From Lachnospiraceae bacterium UBA1759 (GTDB lineage Bacteria; Bacillota; Clostridia; Lachnospirales; Lachnospiraceae): a stretch of 64,000 nucleotides of DNA. The DNA is taken from the NCBI GenBank assembly GCA_002315555.1, contig DCHF01000001.1, positions 84,336-148,335 on the forward strand, written 5' to 3'. The position numbers and the translations under genes are program-made. Shown piece by piece: positions 51,783 through 60,844 of the stretch; within the stretch, counting starts at the first letter, position 1, and the number at the start of each line of letters is the position of its first letter. Below the pieces are notes generated by a model. It did not search any database. It had not been told where the DNA came from and saw only the letters and a list, made by a program, of their open reading frames with translations.

Positions 51783-52982
51783 ATGAAAAATAAAAAGCTA
51801 CTGATCTTTCTGATTTCAAATTTTCTGTTTTCCGTCTCCTCGAATCTGGTGCATCCGGTCACTCCGACACTGATCGTGGAACGCGGTCTGAACAGTTCCA
51901 TGTTCGGCGTGGCCTTTGCCGCGATGATGTTCATGTATTTTCTGTTCTCGCCGTTCTGGGGAAAACTCTGTAATTATCTGCCGAGCCGCAAGGTCTTTCT
52001 GATTGCGGCTGTCGGGTATGCCATCGGACAGGTGATCTTCTGCATGGCGTATACGGAGGCGATGGTCATCGCGGGCCGTATGTTCGGCGGCATTTTCTGC
52101 GGCGGCGCGTATACAGCGATCATGAACCAGGTGGTCAACACCTCCGGTTATGACATGAAGTCCTGCTCGAAGAACCTGACCACGCTTGCAACGGTGCAGA
52201 GCGTAGCGTCGGCGTGCGGGTATTTCATCGGCGGAATGCTGGGGCTGATCTCCGTGGAGACCGCATTCATTGCGGCGATCCTTCTGAACATCGGCGTCGG
52301 GGCGATGGTCCTCCTTCTGTGGGAAGACGATACCCCGTACAAGGTCAAGCCGGCCGGCCGTCTGACCTTCTCGCAGGTCAATCCGTTCAACGCGTTCGCA
52401 GATGCGAAGAGCTTCATGACGCCGCTGCTATTCCTGGTGTTTGCCCTGATCGCGGTGTCCTTCCTCGGTCAGTATTCCTATGAACAGTGCTTTAATTATT
52501 ATATTAAGGACCAGTATGGCATGACGAGCGCGTATAACGGCGTGTTCAAGGCGGTCATCGCCCTGTTGTCTCTTGTGCTGAACACGACCGTCTGCACCTA
52601 TCTGCAGCAGAAGACGGACATTAACAAGACGTTTTTGTATGTGATGTTTGCGGTCACGGGACTGACGCTCTGTGCGCTGATCCTGAAGGATAAGTGGATG
52701 TTCATCGGCGTGTACATCGCGTTCAACAGCGCGGATGTCCTCCGTAAGCCGTTGCTTCAGTCGCTGGCGGCGCGGCAGGCATCGCCGGAGACCTCAAACA
52801 GCATTATGGGCTTCTACCAGTCGATGCTTTCCTTTGGCAGCATTTTCGGTTCCTTTGTGGCCGGCGTGGTCTATTCGAAGAACCCGCTGATGCCGTTTAT
52901 TCTGGCATTTATCGCCTTTTCGGTCGCGACGGTGATCGGTATCATCTACCGCGTGATGTACGTGAAAATGGCGCGAAATTAA
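51783..52982 (+). CDS. Major facilitator superfamily transporter
   Basis: A 399-aa protein with about 12 membrane helices in two halves. The first begins at KKLLIFLISNFLFSVSSNLV and contains the family loop motif around FWGKLCNYLPSRKVFL (G-x3-D/N-x-x-S/G-R-K type). The substrate is unknown; drug or sugar export are the usual options. No Shine-Dalgarno sequence precedes the ATG, and a TATGAT box ends only 15 bases upstream, so the message may be nearly leaderless. Confidence 0.88.
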   Translation: MKNKKLLIFLISNFLFSVSSNLVHPVTPTLIVERGLNSSMFGVAFAAMMFMYFLFSPFWGKLCNYLPSRKVFLIAAVGYAIGQVIFCMAYTEAMVIAGRMFGGIFCGGAYTAIMNQVVNTSGYDMKSCSKNLTTLATVQSVASACGYFIGGMLGLISVETAFIAAILLNIGVGAMVLLLWEDDTPYKVKPAGRLTFSQVNPFNAFADAKSFMTPLLFLVFALIAVSFLGQYSYEQCFNYYIKDQYGMTSAYNGVFKAVIALLSLVLNTTVCTYLQQKTDINKTFLYVMFAVTGLTLCALILKDKWMFIGVYIAFNSADVLRKPLLQSLAARQASPETSNSIMGFYQSMLSFGSIFGSFVAGVVYSKNPLMPFILAFIAFSVATVIGIIYRVMYVKMARN

Positions 52983-53056
52983 GAGAAGAGGGCGATTTTC
53001 GCCATGTCTGCATATTAACCGCATGATCCATGCGGAGGTTAAAACGGAGGTTTTAT

Positions 53057-53440
53057 ATGGCACTTGAAGTAATCAACACCGAAAAGGCACCGAAAGCGAT
53101 CGGTCCGTATTCCCAGGCGATCGTCGCCGGCAATTTCTTATTCGCATCCGGCCAGATCCCGGCAGATCCGGAGACCGGCGATATCATCGGCACGACCATC
53201 GAAGAACAGGCCGCTCAGAGCGTTAAGAACGTAGCTGCGATCCTCGCAGCAAAGGGCCTCACTTTTGAGAATGTGGTCAAGACTACCTGCTTCCTTGCAG
53301 ACATGGGAGACTTCGCGAAGTTCAACGAGGTCTACGGCGCGGCGTTCGTTTCCAAGCCGGCCCGTTCCTGTGTCGCTGCAAAGGCGCTCCCGAAGGGCGT
53401 TCTCTGTGAGATCGAGGTCATCGCGTTGATCGAGGCGTAA
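53057..53440 (+). CDS. ridA: RidA-family enamine/imine deaminase
   Basis: A 127-aa protein of the YjgF/YER057c/UK114 family, which hydrolyses reactive enamines released by PLP enzymes such as threonine dehydratase. Typical marks are KAPKAIGPYSQA, ASGQIPADPETG and the C-terminal ARSCVAAKALPKG with the substrate-binding arginine, then EIEVIAL. It usually works as a trimer. ATG 53057 follows CGGAGG; the open frame upstream to 53030 has no ribosome site. Confidence 0.96.
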   Translation: MALEVINTEKAPKAIGPYSQAIVAGNFLFASGQIPADPETGDIIGTTIEEQAAQSVKNVAAILAAKGLTFENVVKTTCFLADMGDFAKFNEVYGAAFVSKPARSCVAAKALPKGVLCEIEVIALIEA

Positions 53441-53503
53441 GCAGGGGAGAGCGCGCGCGGAAAATCAGCGCAATAAACGGGAACACAGGGCAATTACCTG
53501 TGA

Positions 53504-53532
53504 TTGCATGTGAAAAAGGCATATGCTAAAAT
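53504..53532 (+). promoter_or_regulatory. Promoter of the aldo/keto reductase-MATE operon
   Basis: TTGCAT (53504-53509), 17-base spacer, TAAAAT (53527-53532), 43 bases before the reductase start. Confidence 0.6.
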
Positions 53533-53574
53533 AATAGGATGCAATCACAACGAATCACACAGGAGGAATTTACT

Positions 53575-54708
53575 ATGAAAATGCGTAATTTCGGTAAACT
53601 CGGCATTCAGGGCTCGGCGTTCGGTCTGGGCTGCATGCGTTTCAACGGTCCGATGGTGGACGGCAAGCGCATCGTGGATGAAGAGAAGGCCATCAAGCTG
53701 ATCCGTACTGCGATCGACGGTGGCGTTACGTACCTGGACACCGCTTATGTATATCTGGACAGAACCTCGGAAATCATCGTCGGTAAGGCCCTTCAGGACG
53801 GCTATCGTGAAAAGGTCACCATCGCCACCAAGCTGCCGGACAGCTATGTTAAGGAGCCGACAGACATGGACCGTATCCTGAATGAGGAACTCGGCAAACT
53901 GCAGACGGACCACATCGACTTTTATCTTGCACACGGCCTGAATAAGAAAAAGTGGGAATTCTTCAAGGAAATGGGTCTTCCGGAAGCGTTCAAGCGCTGG
54001 AAGGAAGAGGGCAAGATCCGTTACGCGTGCTTCTCATTCCATGGCCCGTACGAAGAGTTTGAGTATATTTTAAACGACTATGACTGGGACATGACCCAGA
54101 TCCAGTATAACTACATGGACATCGAGAACCAGGCGGGTACCAGGGGACTGAAGCTGGCCGGTGAAAAGGGTATTCCGGTCGTGATCATGGAAGGTCTTCT
54201 GGGCGGCCGTCTGGCAAACGCTCCGGAGAACGTTCAGGCTGTTTATGACGCGTTCCCGGAGAAGAGAAGCGCCGTTGAATGGGCGGAGAGATGGCTTCTC
54301 AATCAGCCGGAGATCGCCTGCGTCCTGTCCGGCGTCAATGAATTCGAACAGCTGGAAGAGAACCTGAAGATCTTTGATTCCGCGGAAGCGGGCTGCATGA
54401 CCGAAGAAGAGCTGAAGCTCATCGATGATGTCCGCGAAGCTTACAAGGCCCGTACCAAGGTCGGCTGTACCGGATGCAGATACTGCATGCCGTGCCCGAA
54501 CGGTGTCGATATCCCGCGTATCTTCTCCGCATGGAATGAGGCGTCTCTTTACAACATTGCTCCGGAAAACAACTGGGGCTGGAATGACGTCAAGAGAAAT
54601 GACGCAACACCGGACCACTGCGTGGAATGCGGCGCTTGTGAAGCGGCGTGCCCGCAGAGTCTCAATATCATCGAATTCCTGAAGCAGGCAGGTGAAGCAC
54701 TGAAATGA
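53575..54708 (+). CDS. Aldo/keto reductase with C-terminal 4Fe-4S ferredoxin domain
   Basis: A 377-aa fusion. The aldo/keto reductase barrel (residues 1-280) has the catalytic tyrosine and aspartate in YLDTAYVYL, then the lysine in TIATKLP and His in HIDFYLAHG. The C-terminal part has two cysteine clusters, CTGCRYCMPCPNG and HCVECGACEAACP, for two [4Fe-4S] centres. Such proteins are common in anaerobes and may pass electrons between ferredoxin and a carbonyl substrate. The physiological substrate is unknown. The last codon overlaps the MATE gene start (ATGA), so they are translationally coupled. Confidence 0.92.
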   Translation: MKMRNFGKLGIQGSAFGLGCMRFNGPMVDGKRIVDEEKAIKLIRTAIDGGVTYLDTAYVYLDRTSEIIVGKALQDGYREKVTIATKLPDSYVKEPTDMDRILNEELGKLQTDHIDFYLAHGLNKKKWEFFKEMGLPEAFKRWKEEGKIRYACFSFHGPYEEFEYILNDYDWDMTQIQYNYMDIENQAGTRGLKLAGEKGIPVVIMEGLLGGRLANAPENVQAVYDAFPEKRSAVEWAERWLLNQPEIACVLSGVNEFEQLEENLKIFDSAEAGCMTEEELKLIDDVREAYKARTKVGCTGCRYCMPCPNGVDIPRIFSAWNEASLYNIAPENNWGWNDVKRNDATPDHCVECGACEAACPQSLNIIEFLKQAGEALK

Positions 54709-56108
54709 AAGATAACTTTTTAAAGCGAATGTTTCAGCCGATCGACATGACGGAGGGCAAGCCCTCGTCCAAGATCGTGGCATTCGCCGTTCCGATGCTG
54801 ATCGGCAACATCGCTCAGCAGCTCTACAGTACCGTGGACTCCATCGTAGTCGGACGGTATGTCGGTGACAACGCGCTGGCCGCAGTCGGCAGCGCGGCAC
54901 CGATCTACAACCTGCTCCTGGTCCTGTTCGTCGGTATTTCCACCGGTGCGACCATCATGGTATCGCAGTATGTCGGCGCGAGAGTGCGTGAGGATCTTTC
55001 GCACGCCATCGGCACCAGTATGCTGCTGACGATCCTTTCGTCCCTCATCATCATGATCCTCGGCCCGCTCGTGGCCCGGCCGCTTCTCATCCTTTTACAG
55101 ACCCCGGAATCCATTCTGGACTGGTGTGAGGACTATCTGGTCATCCTGTTCGTGGGACTTCTCGGCATGGCGTTCTACAACATCCTGTCGGGCATTTTGC
55201 GCGGCCTCGGTGATTCGCTGATGGCGCTTGTGTACCTTCTGGTCGCCTGCGCGCTGAACATCGTCCTCGATATCCTCTTCGTCGCGAAGTTTGACATGGG
55301 TGTTGCCGGCGTGGCGCTTGCGACGGTCATCGCACAGGTCATCTCCAGTGTATTCTGTCTGATCCGACTGGCGCAGATGAAGGAATTCTTCGACCTGAAA
55401 TGGAAGTATGTCCGTCTCTCGAAAAAGTATTCCGGAAGCATCATTAAGCTGGGCCTTCCGTCCGGACTGTCCCAGGCCATCTTCTCCATGTCGATGGTCG
55501 TCATTCAGTCCCTGACGAATCAGTTCGGTGAGACGATCATCGCCGCAAACGTCATCGTTATGCGCGTGGACGGTTTTGCAATGATGCCGGTGTTCTCCTT
55601 TGCGGGCGCCATGACCACGTACGCGGGCCAGAACCTTGGCGCGCGGAAATACGACCGTATCCATAAGGGCGTGAAGCAGGGCACCTGGATCTCCATTCTG
55701 GTCATTTCCGCACTGGTCGGTGTGATCCTGATCTTCGGCAAATACGTTATGGGACTGTTCACCACGACGGAAGAGTTGATCCGGATCTCCAACAATTTCA
55801 TGCGGATCCTTGCCATCGGTTATGTTGCGATGGCGATGAGCCAGAGTCTGCAGGGCACCATGCGCGGCTGCGGAGACACCATGACCCCGATGTGGATCGG
55901 CCTCCTCACGACTGTGGCTTTCCGTGTTCCGCTGGCATACCTTCTGGCGTACCTGACCCGCAGCGAAGCACTTCCGCACGGGGATTACCGCATCCTTCCG
56001 TTCTCCCTCATGTGCGCATGGGTGGTCGGCGCGACCCTGTCCGCGATCTTCTATATGAAGGGCAGCTGGCGGAAGCGTCTGAAGGATTCGACGGAAGCCT
56101 GTCCGTGA
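54705..56108 (+). CDS. MATE-family multidrug efflux transporter
   Basis: A 467-aa antiporter with 12 membrane segments in two six-helix bundles. The N-terminal part has the family's PMLIGNIAQQLYSTVDSIVVGRYVG block, and the second half the matching SGLSQAIFSMSMVVIQSL. Sodium or proton coupling with export of cationic drugs or metabolites is expected. It is coupled by a 4-base overlap to the reductase, which suggests export of a product of that enzyme, though this is only an inference. Confidence 0.94.
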   Translation: MKDNFLKRMFQPIDMTEGKPSSKIVAFAVPMLIGNIAQQLYSTVDSIVVGRYVGDNALAAVGSAAPIYNLLLVLFVGISTGATIMVSQYVGARVREDLSHAIGTSMLLTILSSLIIMILGPLVARPLLILLQTPESILDWCEDYLVILFVGLLGMAFYNILSGILRGLGDSLMALVYLLVACALNIVLDILFVAKFDMGVAGVALATVIAQVISSVFCLIRLAQMKEFFDLKWKYVRLSKKYSGSIIKLGLPSGLSQAIFSMSMVVIQSLTNQFGETIIAANVIVMRVDGFAMMPVFSFAGAMTTYAGQNLGARKYDRIHKGVKQGTWISILVISALVGVILIFGKYVMGLFTTTEELIRISNNFMRILAIGYVAMAMSQSLQGTMRGCGDTMTPMWIGLLTTVAFRVPLAYLLAYLTRSEALPHGDYRILPFSLMCAWVVGATLSAIFYMKGSWRKRLKDSTEACP

Positions 56109-56165
56109 TCTTTCACGCAGGAAAACGTAAAAAAAACGAATTCCGTAAGTATTACCGAAAAAGAA

Positions 56166-56194
56166 TTGAAAATTTCGGAAAAAAGTGTTATAAT
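56166..56194 (+). promoter_or_regulatory. Promoter of secDF
   Basis: TTGAAA (56166-56171), 17-base spacer, TATAAT (56189-56194). The predicted start (about 56201) falls within the left arm of the hairpin described next. Confidence 0.8.
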
Positions 56195-56197
56195 GCT

Positions 56198-56236
56198 CCG
56201 GTTACAGGACCTTTCTGCCCTGTAACCGGTATTTTT
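56198..56236 (+). terminator. Perfect hairpin with T run at the 5' end of the secDF message
   Basis: CCGGTTACAGG (56198-56208) and CCTGTAACCGG (56219-56229) form an 11-bp perfect stem followed by TATTTTTTAT. It looks like an intrinsic terminator, yet it lies immediately downstream of a good promoter and 21 bases before the secDF start. It may end transcripts from the MATE operon, attenuate secDF, or protect the 5' end. Confidence 0.7.
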
Positions 56237-56256
56237 TATACGAAAGGAATGACAAA

Positions 56257-58419
56257 ATGAACTCCTATTCTAAGAAACGCGGAATCATCAGCCTGATCCT
56301 TTTTGCTGTAGTATTTGCATTCGTGCTCTACACGGCAATTCGCGGTTACGGTTACGATTATTCCGGCAGTATTTCAGACGTTAAGCTCGGCCTCGACTTA
56401 AGAGGCGGTGTCAGCATCACCTATCAGGCAGTTGGAGAGACTCCTTCCCAGCAGGATATGGATGATACCATCCGTAAGATGCAGCTTCGTGTTGCGGGCT
56501 ACTCTACCGAGGCGAATGTATATCAGGAAGGCTCCAACCGTATCACCATCGATATCCCGGGTGAAACGGATGCGAACGCAGTCCTCGCTGAACTCGGTAC
56601 TCCGGGTTCCCTGATCTTCTGTCTGGACACTTCCGATCCGGAAGGCTCCAAGGTCATGGATGGTAACGATGTTTCCGCTGCTCAGGCAGGTGCGGATCAG
56701 GACAACAATTACGTTGTTATGCTGACCTTCACCGAAGAGGGACAGAAGAAGTTTGCCGAAGCGACCGGAAAGATCGCCGGTACCGGTAAGCCGTTATACA
56801 TCATTTACGACAACCAGATCATCAGCAATCCGACCTGTGAGAATCAGATTACCAGCCCGTCCTGCCAGATCGAAGGCAACTTCACCTACGATACCGCAGA
56901 TACCCTGGCTTCCTACATCCGTATCGGTGCGCTGCCGGTAGAACTTACCGAGCTCCGTTCCCAGGTAGTCGGTGCACAGCTTGGTTCTAAGGCTATCAGC
57001 ACTTCTCTTTACGCGGCTCTGATCGGTCTTGCGATCGTCATTCTTCTGATGATCGTTCTGTACCGTATGCCCGGTTTTGCGGCATCGGTTGCACTGGTAT
57101 CTTATACCGGCCTGATCGTCGTTCTGCTTGCAGCCTTCAACCAGGAGATCACCCTGACCCTTCCGGGTATCGCGGGTATCATCCTCGGCATCGGTATGGC
57201 GGTTGACGCAAACGTCATCATCTTCTCCCGTATCCGTGAGGAGATCGGCCTCGGCAACAATGTGGCAGCGGCTATCAACGCAGGCTTCCACAAGGCTCTG
57301 TCCGCCATCATCGACGGTAACGTAACGACCCTTCTTGCAGCACTGGTTCTGTACATCTTCGGTACCGGTACCGTTAAGGGCTTCGCTATTACGCTTGCAC
57401 TCGGCATCGTGCTTTCCATGTTCACCGCGCTGGTCGTTACCAGACTTCTGATCAAGTCCTTCTATGCGATCGGCTTCAAGAACAAGAAGTGGTACGGTGA
57501 GAAGAAGCCGGCGGTTTCCAAGAACTTCCTTTCCAAAAAGAATATTTACTTCTGCGTATCCGGTGCTATCATCGTTGCGGGTATCGTTGCAATGATCATC
57601 TTCGGCACCAAGTCTTACGCACTGAACTACAGCCTTGATTTCGTAGGCGGTACCTCTACCGATGTTGTCTTCAACGAGAACAGAAACGTAGAACAGCTTG
57701 AGACCGAAGTCGAGCCGGAGATCGCAGCAGCGATCGGCTCCACCGATGTCGTTCTGACCCCGGTCGTCGGTTCCAACGAAGTTATCATTAAGACCCAGGA
57801 GCTGACTCAGGAGCAGCGTGCCGCTCTGTACGACATGCTGGAAGAGAAGTTCGGTATCGATCCGTCTTCCATCACCTATGAGAACATCTCCGCTACGGTC
57901 TCTTCCGAAATGGCACGTTCCGCGATCCTGTCCGTGATCCTGGCATCCATCGTAATGCTGATCTACATCTGGATCCGTTTCCGTGATATCCGTTTTGCGT
58001 CCGCATCCGTTCTGGCACTGGTACACGACGTGTTCGTTGTTCTTGCTTGCTACGCACTGTTCCGCTGGACCGTCGGCAACACCTTCATCGCCTGCATGCT
58101 GACCCTTGTCGGTTACTCCATCAACGCGACGATCGTTGTATTCGACCGTATCCGTGAGAATCAGGCTCAGCTTGGCAACAAGGCGGATCTTCAGGAAGTC
58201 GTTAACCTGTCCATCACGCAGACCCTCGGCCGTTCCGTTTACACCTCACTGACCACGTTCATCATGGTAGCAGCACTGTATGTGCTCGGTGTGACTTCCA
58301 TCCGTGAGTTCGCGCTTCCGCTGATGGTCGGTATCGTTGTCGGTGCTTATTCATCCATCTGCCTGAGTGGTTCCATGTGGTACCTCTTCAAGACCAAGAT
58401 CGGCGCAAAGAAGAAATAA
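56257..58419 (+). CDS. secDF: Fused protein-export membrane protein SecDF
   Basis: A 720-aa fusion of SecD and SecF that uses the proton gradient to pull exported proteins through SecYEG. It has twelve membrane helices. The N-terminal LGLDLRGGVSITYQ marks the P1 head domain (about residues 45-235). The SecD helix carries AVDANVIIFSRIREE with the proton-path aspartate. The SecF half begins near residue 440 with LDFVGGTSTDVVF and ends with the NATIVVFDRIREN helix. It precedes tgt and yajC, the same neighbours as in many bacteria but in a different order. Confidence 0.97.
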   Translation: MNSYSKKRGIISLILFAVVFAFVLYTAIRGYGYDYSGSISDVKLGLDLRGGVSITYQAVGETPSQQDMDDTIRKMQLRVAGYSTEANVYQEGSNRITIDIPGETDANAVLAELGTPGSLIFCLDTSDPEGSKVMDGNDVSAAQAGADQDNNYVVMLTFTEEGQKKFAEATGKIAGTGKPLYIIYDNQIISNPTCENQITSPSCQIEGNFTYDTADTLASYIRIGALPVELTELRSQVVGAQLGSKAISTSLYAALIGLAIVILLMIVLYRMPGFAASVALVSYTGLIVVLLAAFNQEITLTLPGIAGIILGIGMAVDANVIIFSRIREEIGLGNNVAAAINAGFHKALSAIIDGNVTTLLAALVLYIFGTGTVKGFAITLALGIVLSMFTALVVTRLLIKSFYAIGFKNKKWYGEKKPAVSKNFLSKKNIYFCVSGAIIVAGIVAMIIFGTKSYALNYSLDFVGGTSTDVVFNENRNVEQLETEVEPEIAAAIGSTDVVLTPVVGSNEVIIKTQELTQEQRAALYDMLEEKFGIDPSSITYENISATVSSEMARSAILSVILASIVMLIYIWIRFRDIRFASASVLALVHDVFVVLACYALFRWTVGNTFIACMLTLVGYSINATIVVFDRIRENQAQLGNKADLQEVVNLSITQTLGRSVYTSLTTFIMVAALYVLGVTSIREFALPLMVGIVVGAYSSICLSGSMWYLFKTKIGAKKK

Positions 58420-58462
58420 GACTTGTTTCCGGGCTTCTTGAAAGCACGGTAAGATTCCAAGG

Positions 58463-58498
58463 AAAAGGGTCCTCTTGTAAGGAGAGGACCCTTTTTTA
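58463..58498 (+). terminator. Terminator after secDF
   Basis: A 13-bp stem AAAAGGGTCCTCT/AGAGGACCCTTTT and TTTTTT tail, between secDF and tgt. Confidence 0.85.
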
Positions 58499-58566
58499 AA
58501 AGCATGAGGGCTTTCCCGGCGGAGAGCAGAGAAGTCGGCAGTCTTATTACTATAGAAGGAAAAAAC

Positions 58567-59709
58567 ATGAAATACGAAATTCTTAAAAAAGAGGGCAGGG
58601 CAAAGCGTGCGCATATGGAGACGGTGCACGGAAGCATCGAGACCCCGGTATTCATGAATGTCGGTACGGTCGCTGCCATCAAAGGCGCAGTCGATACGAT
58701 GGATCTGAATGCCATCGGAACGCAGGTGCAGCTTTCCAACACCTATCATCTGCACGTTCGTCCGGGCGATGAACTGATCCACGACCTGGGCGGTCTGCAT
58801 ACGTTCATGAACTGGAAAAAACCTATTTTAACGGACTCCGGCGGCTTCCAGGTGTTTTCCCTTGCCGGCATCCGGAAGATCAAGGAAGAGGGCGTTTACT
58901 TCCACTCCCACATCGACGGACGACCCATTTTCATGGGGCCGGAGGAATCCATGCAGATCCAGTCCAATCTTGCATCGACCATTGCAATGGCCTTCGACGA
59001 ATGTCCGCCGGCACTTGCGGAGCGCAGCTATATTCAGCCCTCCGTCGATCGTACGACCCGTTGGCTGGAGCGCTGCAAAAAGGAAATGACACGTCTCAAT
59101 TCCCTGGAGACGACGATCAATAAAGAGCAGCTTTTGTTCGGTATCAATCAGGGCGGCGTCATCGACGATATCCGCATTGCCCATGCGAAGACCATCGCCG
59201 ATATGGACCTGGACGGTTACGCGGTCGGCGGTCTGGCCGTCGGCGAGAGCCACGAGGAGATGTACCACATCCTCGATGAAGTGGTTCCGTACCTGCCGGA
59301 GAACAAGCCCACGTATCTGATGGGCGTCGGCACCCCGGCCAATATCCTGGAAGGCGTGGAACGCGGCATCGATTTCTTTGACTGCGTCTATCCTTCAAGA
59401 AACGGACGCCACGGTCACGTCTACACGCACCACGGAAAGCTGAACCTGTTCAACCAGAAATTCGAGCGTGACATGCGGCCCATCGAGGAAGGGTGTCAGT
59501 GCCCGACCTGCAGAGGATATTCCCGCGCATATGTGCGCCACCTGTTAAAGGCCAAGGAAATGCTCGGTATGCGCATGTGCGTCATTCACAACCTCTATTT
59601 TTATAATCATCTGATGGAGGAGATCCGTGACGCGCTTGACAACGGAACCTTTAAAGAGTATAAATATAATGTGCTTCAGTCCATGGCCGAGGGCGACCGT
59701 GCAAACTGA
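58567..59709 (+). CDS. tgt: tRNA-guanine (queuine) transglycosylase
   Basis: Exchanges guanine 34 of tRNAs with GUN anticodons for the queuosine precursor preQ1. The 380-aa protein has the catalytic aspartates in DSGGFQVFSL (near residue 90) and FDCVYPSRNGRHG (near 265). The zinc site is formed by CQCPTC and the downstream HNLYF histidine. ATG 58567 follows AGAAGGAA; the upstream in-frame ATG at 58504 sits on the terminator's edge without a ribosome site. It is followed by yajC. Confidence 0.97.
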   Translation: MKYEILKKEGRAKRAHMETVHGSIETPVFMNVGTVAAIKGAVDTMDLNAIGTQVQLSNTYHLHVRPGDELIHDLGGLHTFMNWKKPILTDSGGFQVFSLAGIRKIKEEGVYFHSHIDGRPIFMGPEESMQIQSNLASTIAMAFDECPPALAERSYIQPSVDRTTRWLERCKKEMTRLNSLETTINKEQLLFGINQGGVIDDIRIAHAKTIADMDLDGYAVGGLAVGESHEEMYHILDEVVPYLPENKPTYLMGVGTPANILEGVERGIDFFDCVYPSRNGRHGHVYTHHGKLNLFNQKFERDMRPIEEGCQCPTCRGYSRAYVRHLLKAKEMLGMRMCVIHNLYFYNHLMEEIRDALDNGTFKEYKYNVLQSMAEGDRAN

Positions 59710-59737
59710 CCACATGAATGATCAGGAGGAATTATAT

Positions 59738-60169
59738 ATGAAGAAATTCGCTTCACTTGCTGCAATGGCAGCGATGATGCTTGCATTATCCGGATGCACC
59801 ACCGCAACCGCAACTGAAGGCGCTGAGGTCAACGGTACCCAGACGATTGTCATGTATGTGGTCGTAATGGCTGTATTCTTCGGTGCAATGTACTTTATTG
59901 CGATCCGCCCGCAGAAGAAGCAGGAAAAGGAACAGAGAGAAATGCTCGCGTCCATGATGGTCGGCGACACCGTTCTTACCACTTCCGGTTTTTACGGCGT
60001 TGTCATCGATATCACCGATGATACTGTGATCGTTGAATTCGGCAACAACAAGAACTGCCGTATCCCGATGCAGAAGGCCGCAGTTGTACAGCTTGAGCAT
60101 CCGGAAGGATATGTTCCGGCTACACCGGCAGAAGAGACCAAGGAAGAAAAGAAGATCGTAAAGAAGTAA
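59738..60169 (+). CDS. yajC: YajC, preprotein translocase accessory subunit (with apparent lipobox)
   Basis: A 143-aa protein with the YajC core: one membrane helix (VMYVVVMAVFFGAMYFIAI), then RPQKKQEKEQREM and the small beta domain with VGDTVLTTSGFYGVV. Uncommonly, it starts with its own signal peptide ending in LALSGC, so it may be cut and lipidated before the membrane helix. ATG 59738 follows AGGAGGA. It associates with SecDF in the Sec complex. The tail is charged (EETKEEKKIVKK). Confidence 0.93.
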   Translation: MKKFASLAAMAAMMLALSGCTTATATEGAEVNGTQTIVMYVVVMAVFFGAMYFIAIRPQKKQEKEQREMLASMMVGDTVLTTSGFYGVVIDITDDTVIVEFGNNKNCRIPMQKAAVVQLEHPEGYVPATPAEETKEEKKIVKK

Positions 60170-60260
60170 TTCAAGGATCTTCGGGAGGGCAGACACCCGT
60201 AAAAAAGTCTGTGAGATTTCACCAAAAATCACTTCAAAAAAATATTAAAAAAACACGAAA

Positions 60261-60285
60261 AACCGCTTGCACATTGCAGGCGGTT
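60261..60285 (+). terminator. Hairpin between yajC and the S10 leader
   Basis: AACCGCTTGC pairs with GCAGGCGGTT (one wobble); A-rich before and only weakly T-rich after. It overlaps the -35 box of the ribosomal operon promoter. It may end the yajC transcript. Confidence 0.5.
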
Positions 60286-60295
60286 GTGTTATTAT
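60267..60295 (+). promoter_or_regulatory. Promoter of the S10 ribosomal protein operon
   Basis: TTGCAC (60267-60272), 17-base spacer, TATTAT (60290-60295), giving a leader of about 228 bases before rpsJ. Confidence 0.7.
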
Positions 60296-60301
60296 ATACG
60301 T

Positions 60302-60529
60302 TGCTGTGACATGATAGCTATGAAACGTGAGGTTGCCGGTCCTGTTGCAAGGAACCGGGTTTTCCGTGGAGCGAATGTCAAGTTACCAAAACTGGCGACA
60401 AGTCACTGTACAACGAATCTACAAAGCAGGTAGAAGTAAAGTGTGTGAAACTATGGGACACACACGGGCTAGTGTACAGTCACCGCTTGTCGTACTTTCA
60501 AAAAGTGCGAAAAGGAGGCGACTTTTTTT
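60302..60529 (+). ncRNA. Structured leader of the S10 operon
   Basis: A first hairpin CCGGTCCT/AGGAACCGG (60336-60358) ends in GTTTT. Then three nested stems occur: CGACAAG (60396-60402) with CTTGTCG (60486-60492), CTGTAC (60406-60411) with GTACAG (60474-60479) and GTGTGTG (60441-60447) with CACACAC (60459-60465). This is a probable autoregulatory site for a ribosomal protein, as L4 acts in enterobacteria. The fold does not look like the Escherichia coli S10 leader. This leader and yajC's 3' end fill the gene-free stretch 60170-60529. Confidence 0.65.
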
Positions 60530-60844
60530 ATGGCAACCAAGAATGTTATGAGAATCACTTTAAAGGCGTATGATCATCAGCTGATCGACCAGTCTGCAGC
60601 AAAGATTGTAGACACCGTTAAGAAGGCTGGCGCTTTAGTGAGCGGTCCGGTACCGCTTCCGACGAAGAAAGAGGTAGTAACCATTATTCGTGCGGTGCAC
60701 AAGTACAAGGACTCCAGAGAGCAGTTCGAGCAGAGAACGCATAAGAGACTGATCGATGTTATTGCACCGAATCAGAAGGTTGTAGACGCTTTATCCAAGC
60801 TGGAAATGCCGGCAGGTGTAAGCATCAACATCAAGATGCAGTAA
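60530..60844 (+). CDS. rpsJ: Ribosomal protein S10 (uS10)
   Basis: A 104-aa small-subunit protein in the 3' head domain, also the NusE transcription factor. Recognised by [23 protein letters not shown] and [14 protein letters not shown]. It opens the S10 operon and follows AAAAGGAGG. A folded 116-base gap separates it from rplC. Confidence 0.98.
   Translation: MATKNVMRITLKAYDHQLIDQSAAKIVDTVKKAGALVSGPVPLPTKKEVVTIIRAVHKYKDSREQFEQRTHKRLIDVIAPNQKVVDALSKLEMPAGVSINIKMQ

Noticed and set aside
56794..58026. A 410-codon minus-strand ORF within secDF
   Set aside because: secDF is unambiguous on the plus strand; the antisense frame is aspartate/glycine-rich low-information sequence.
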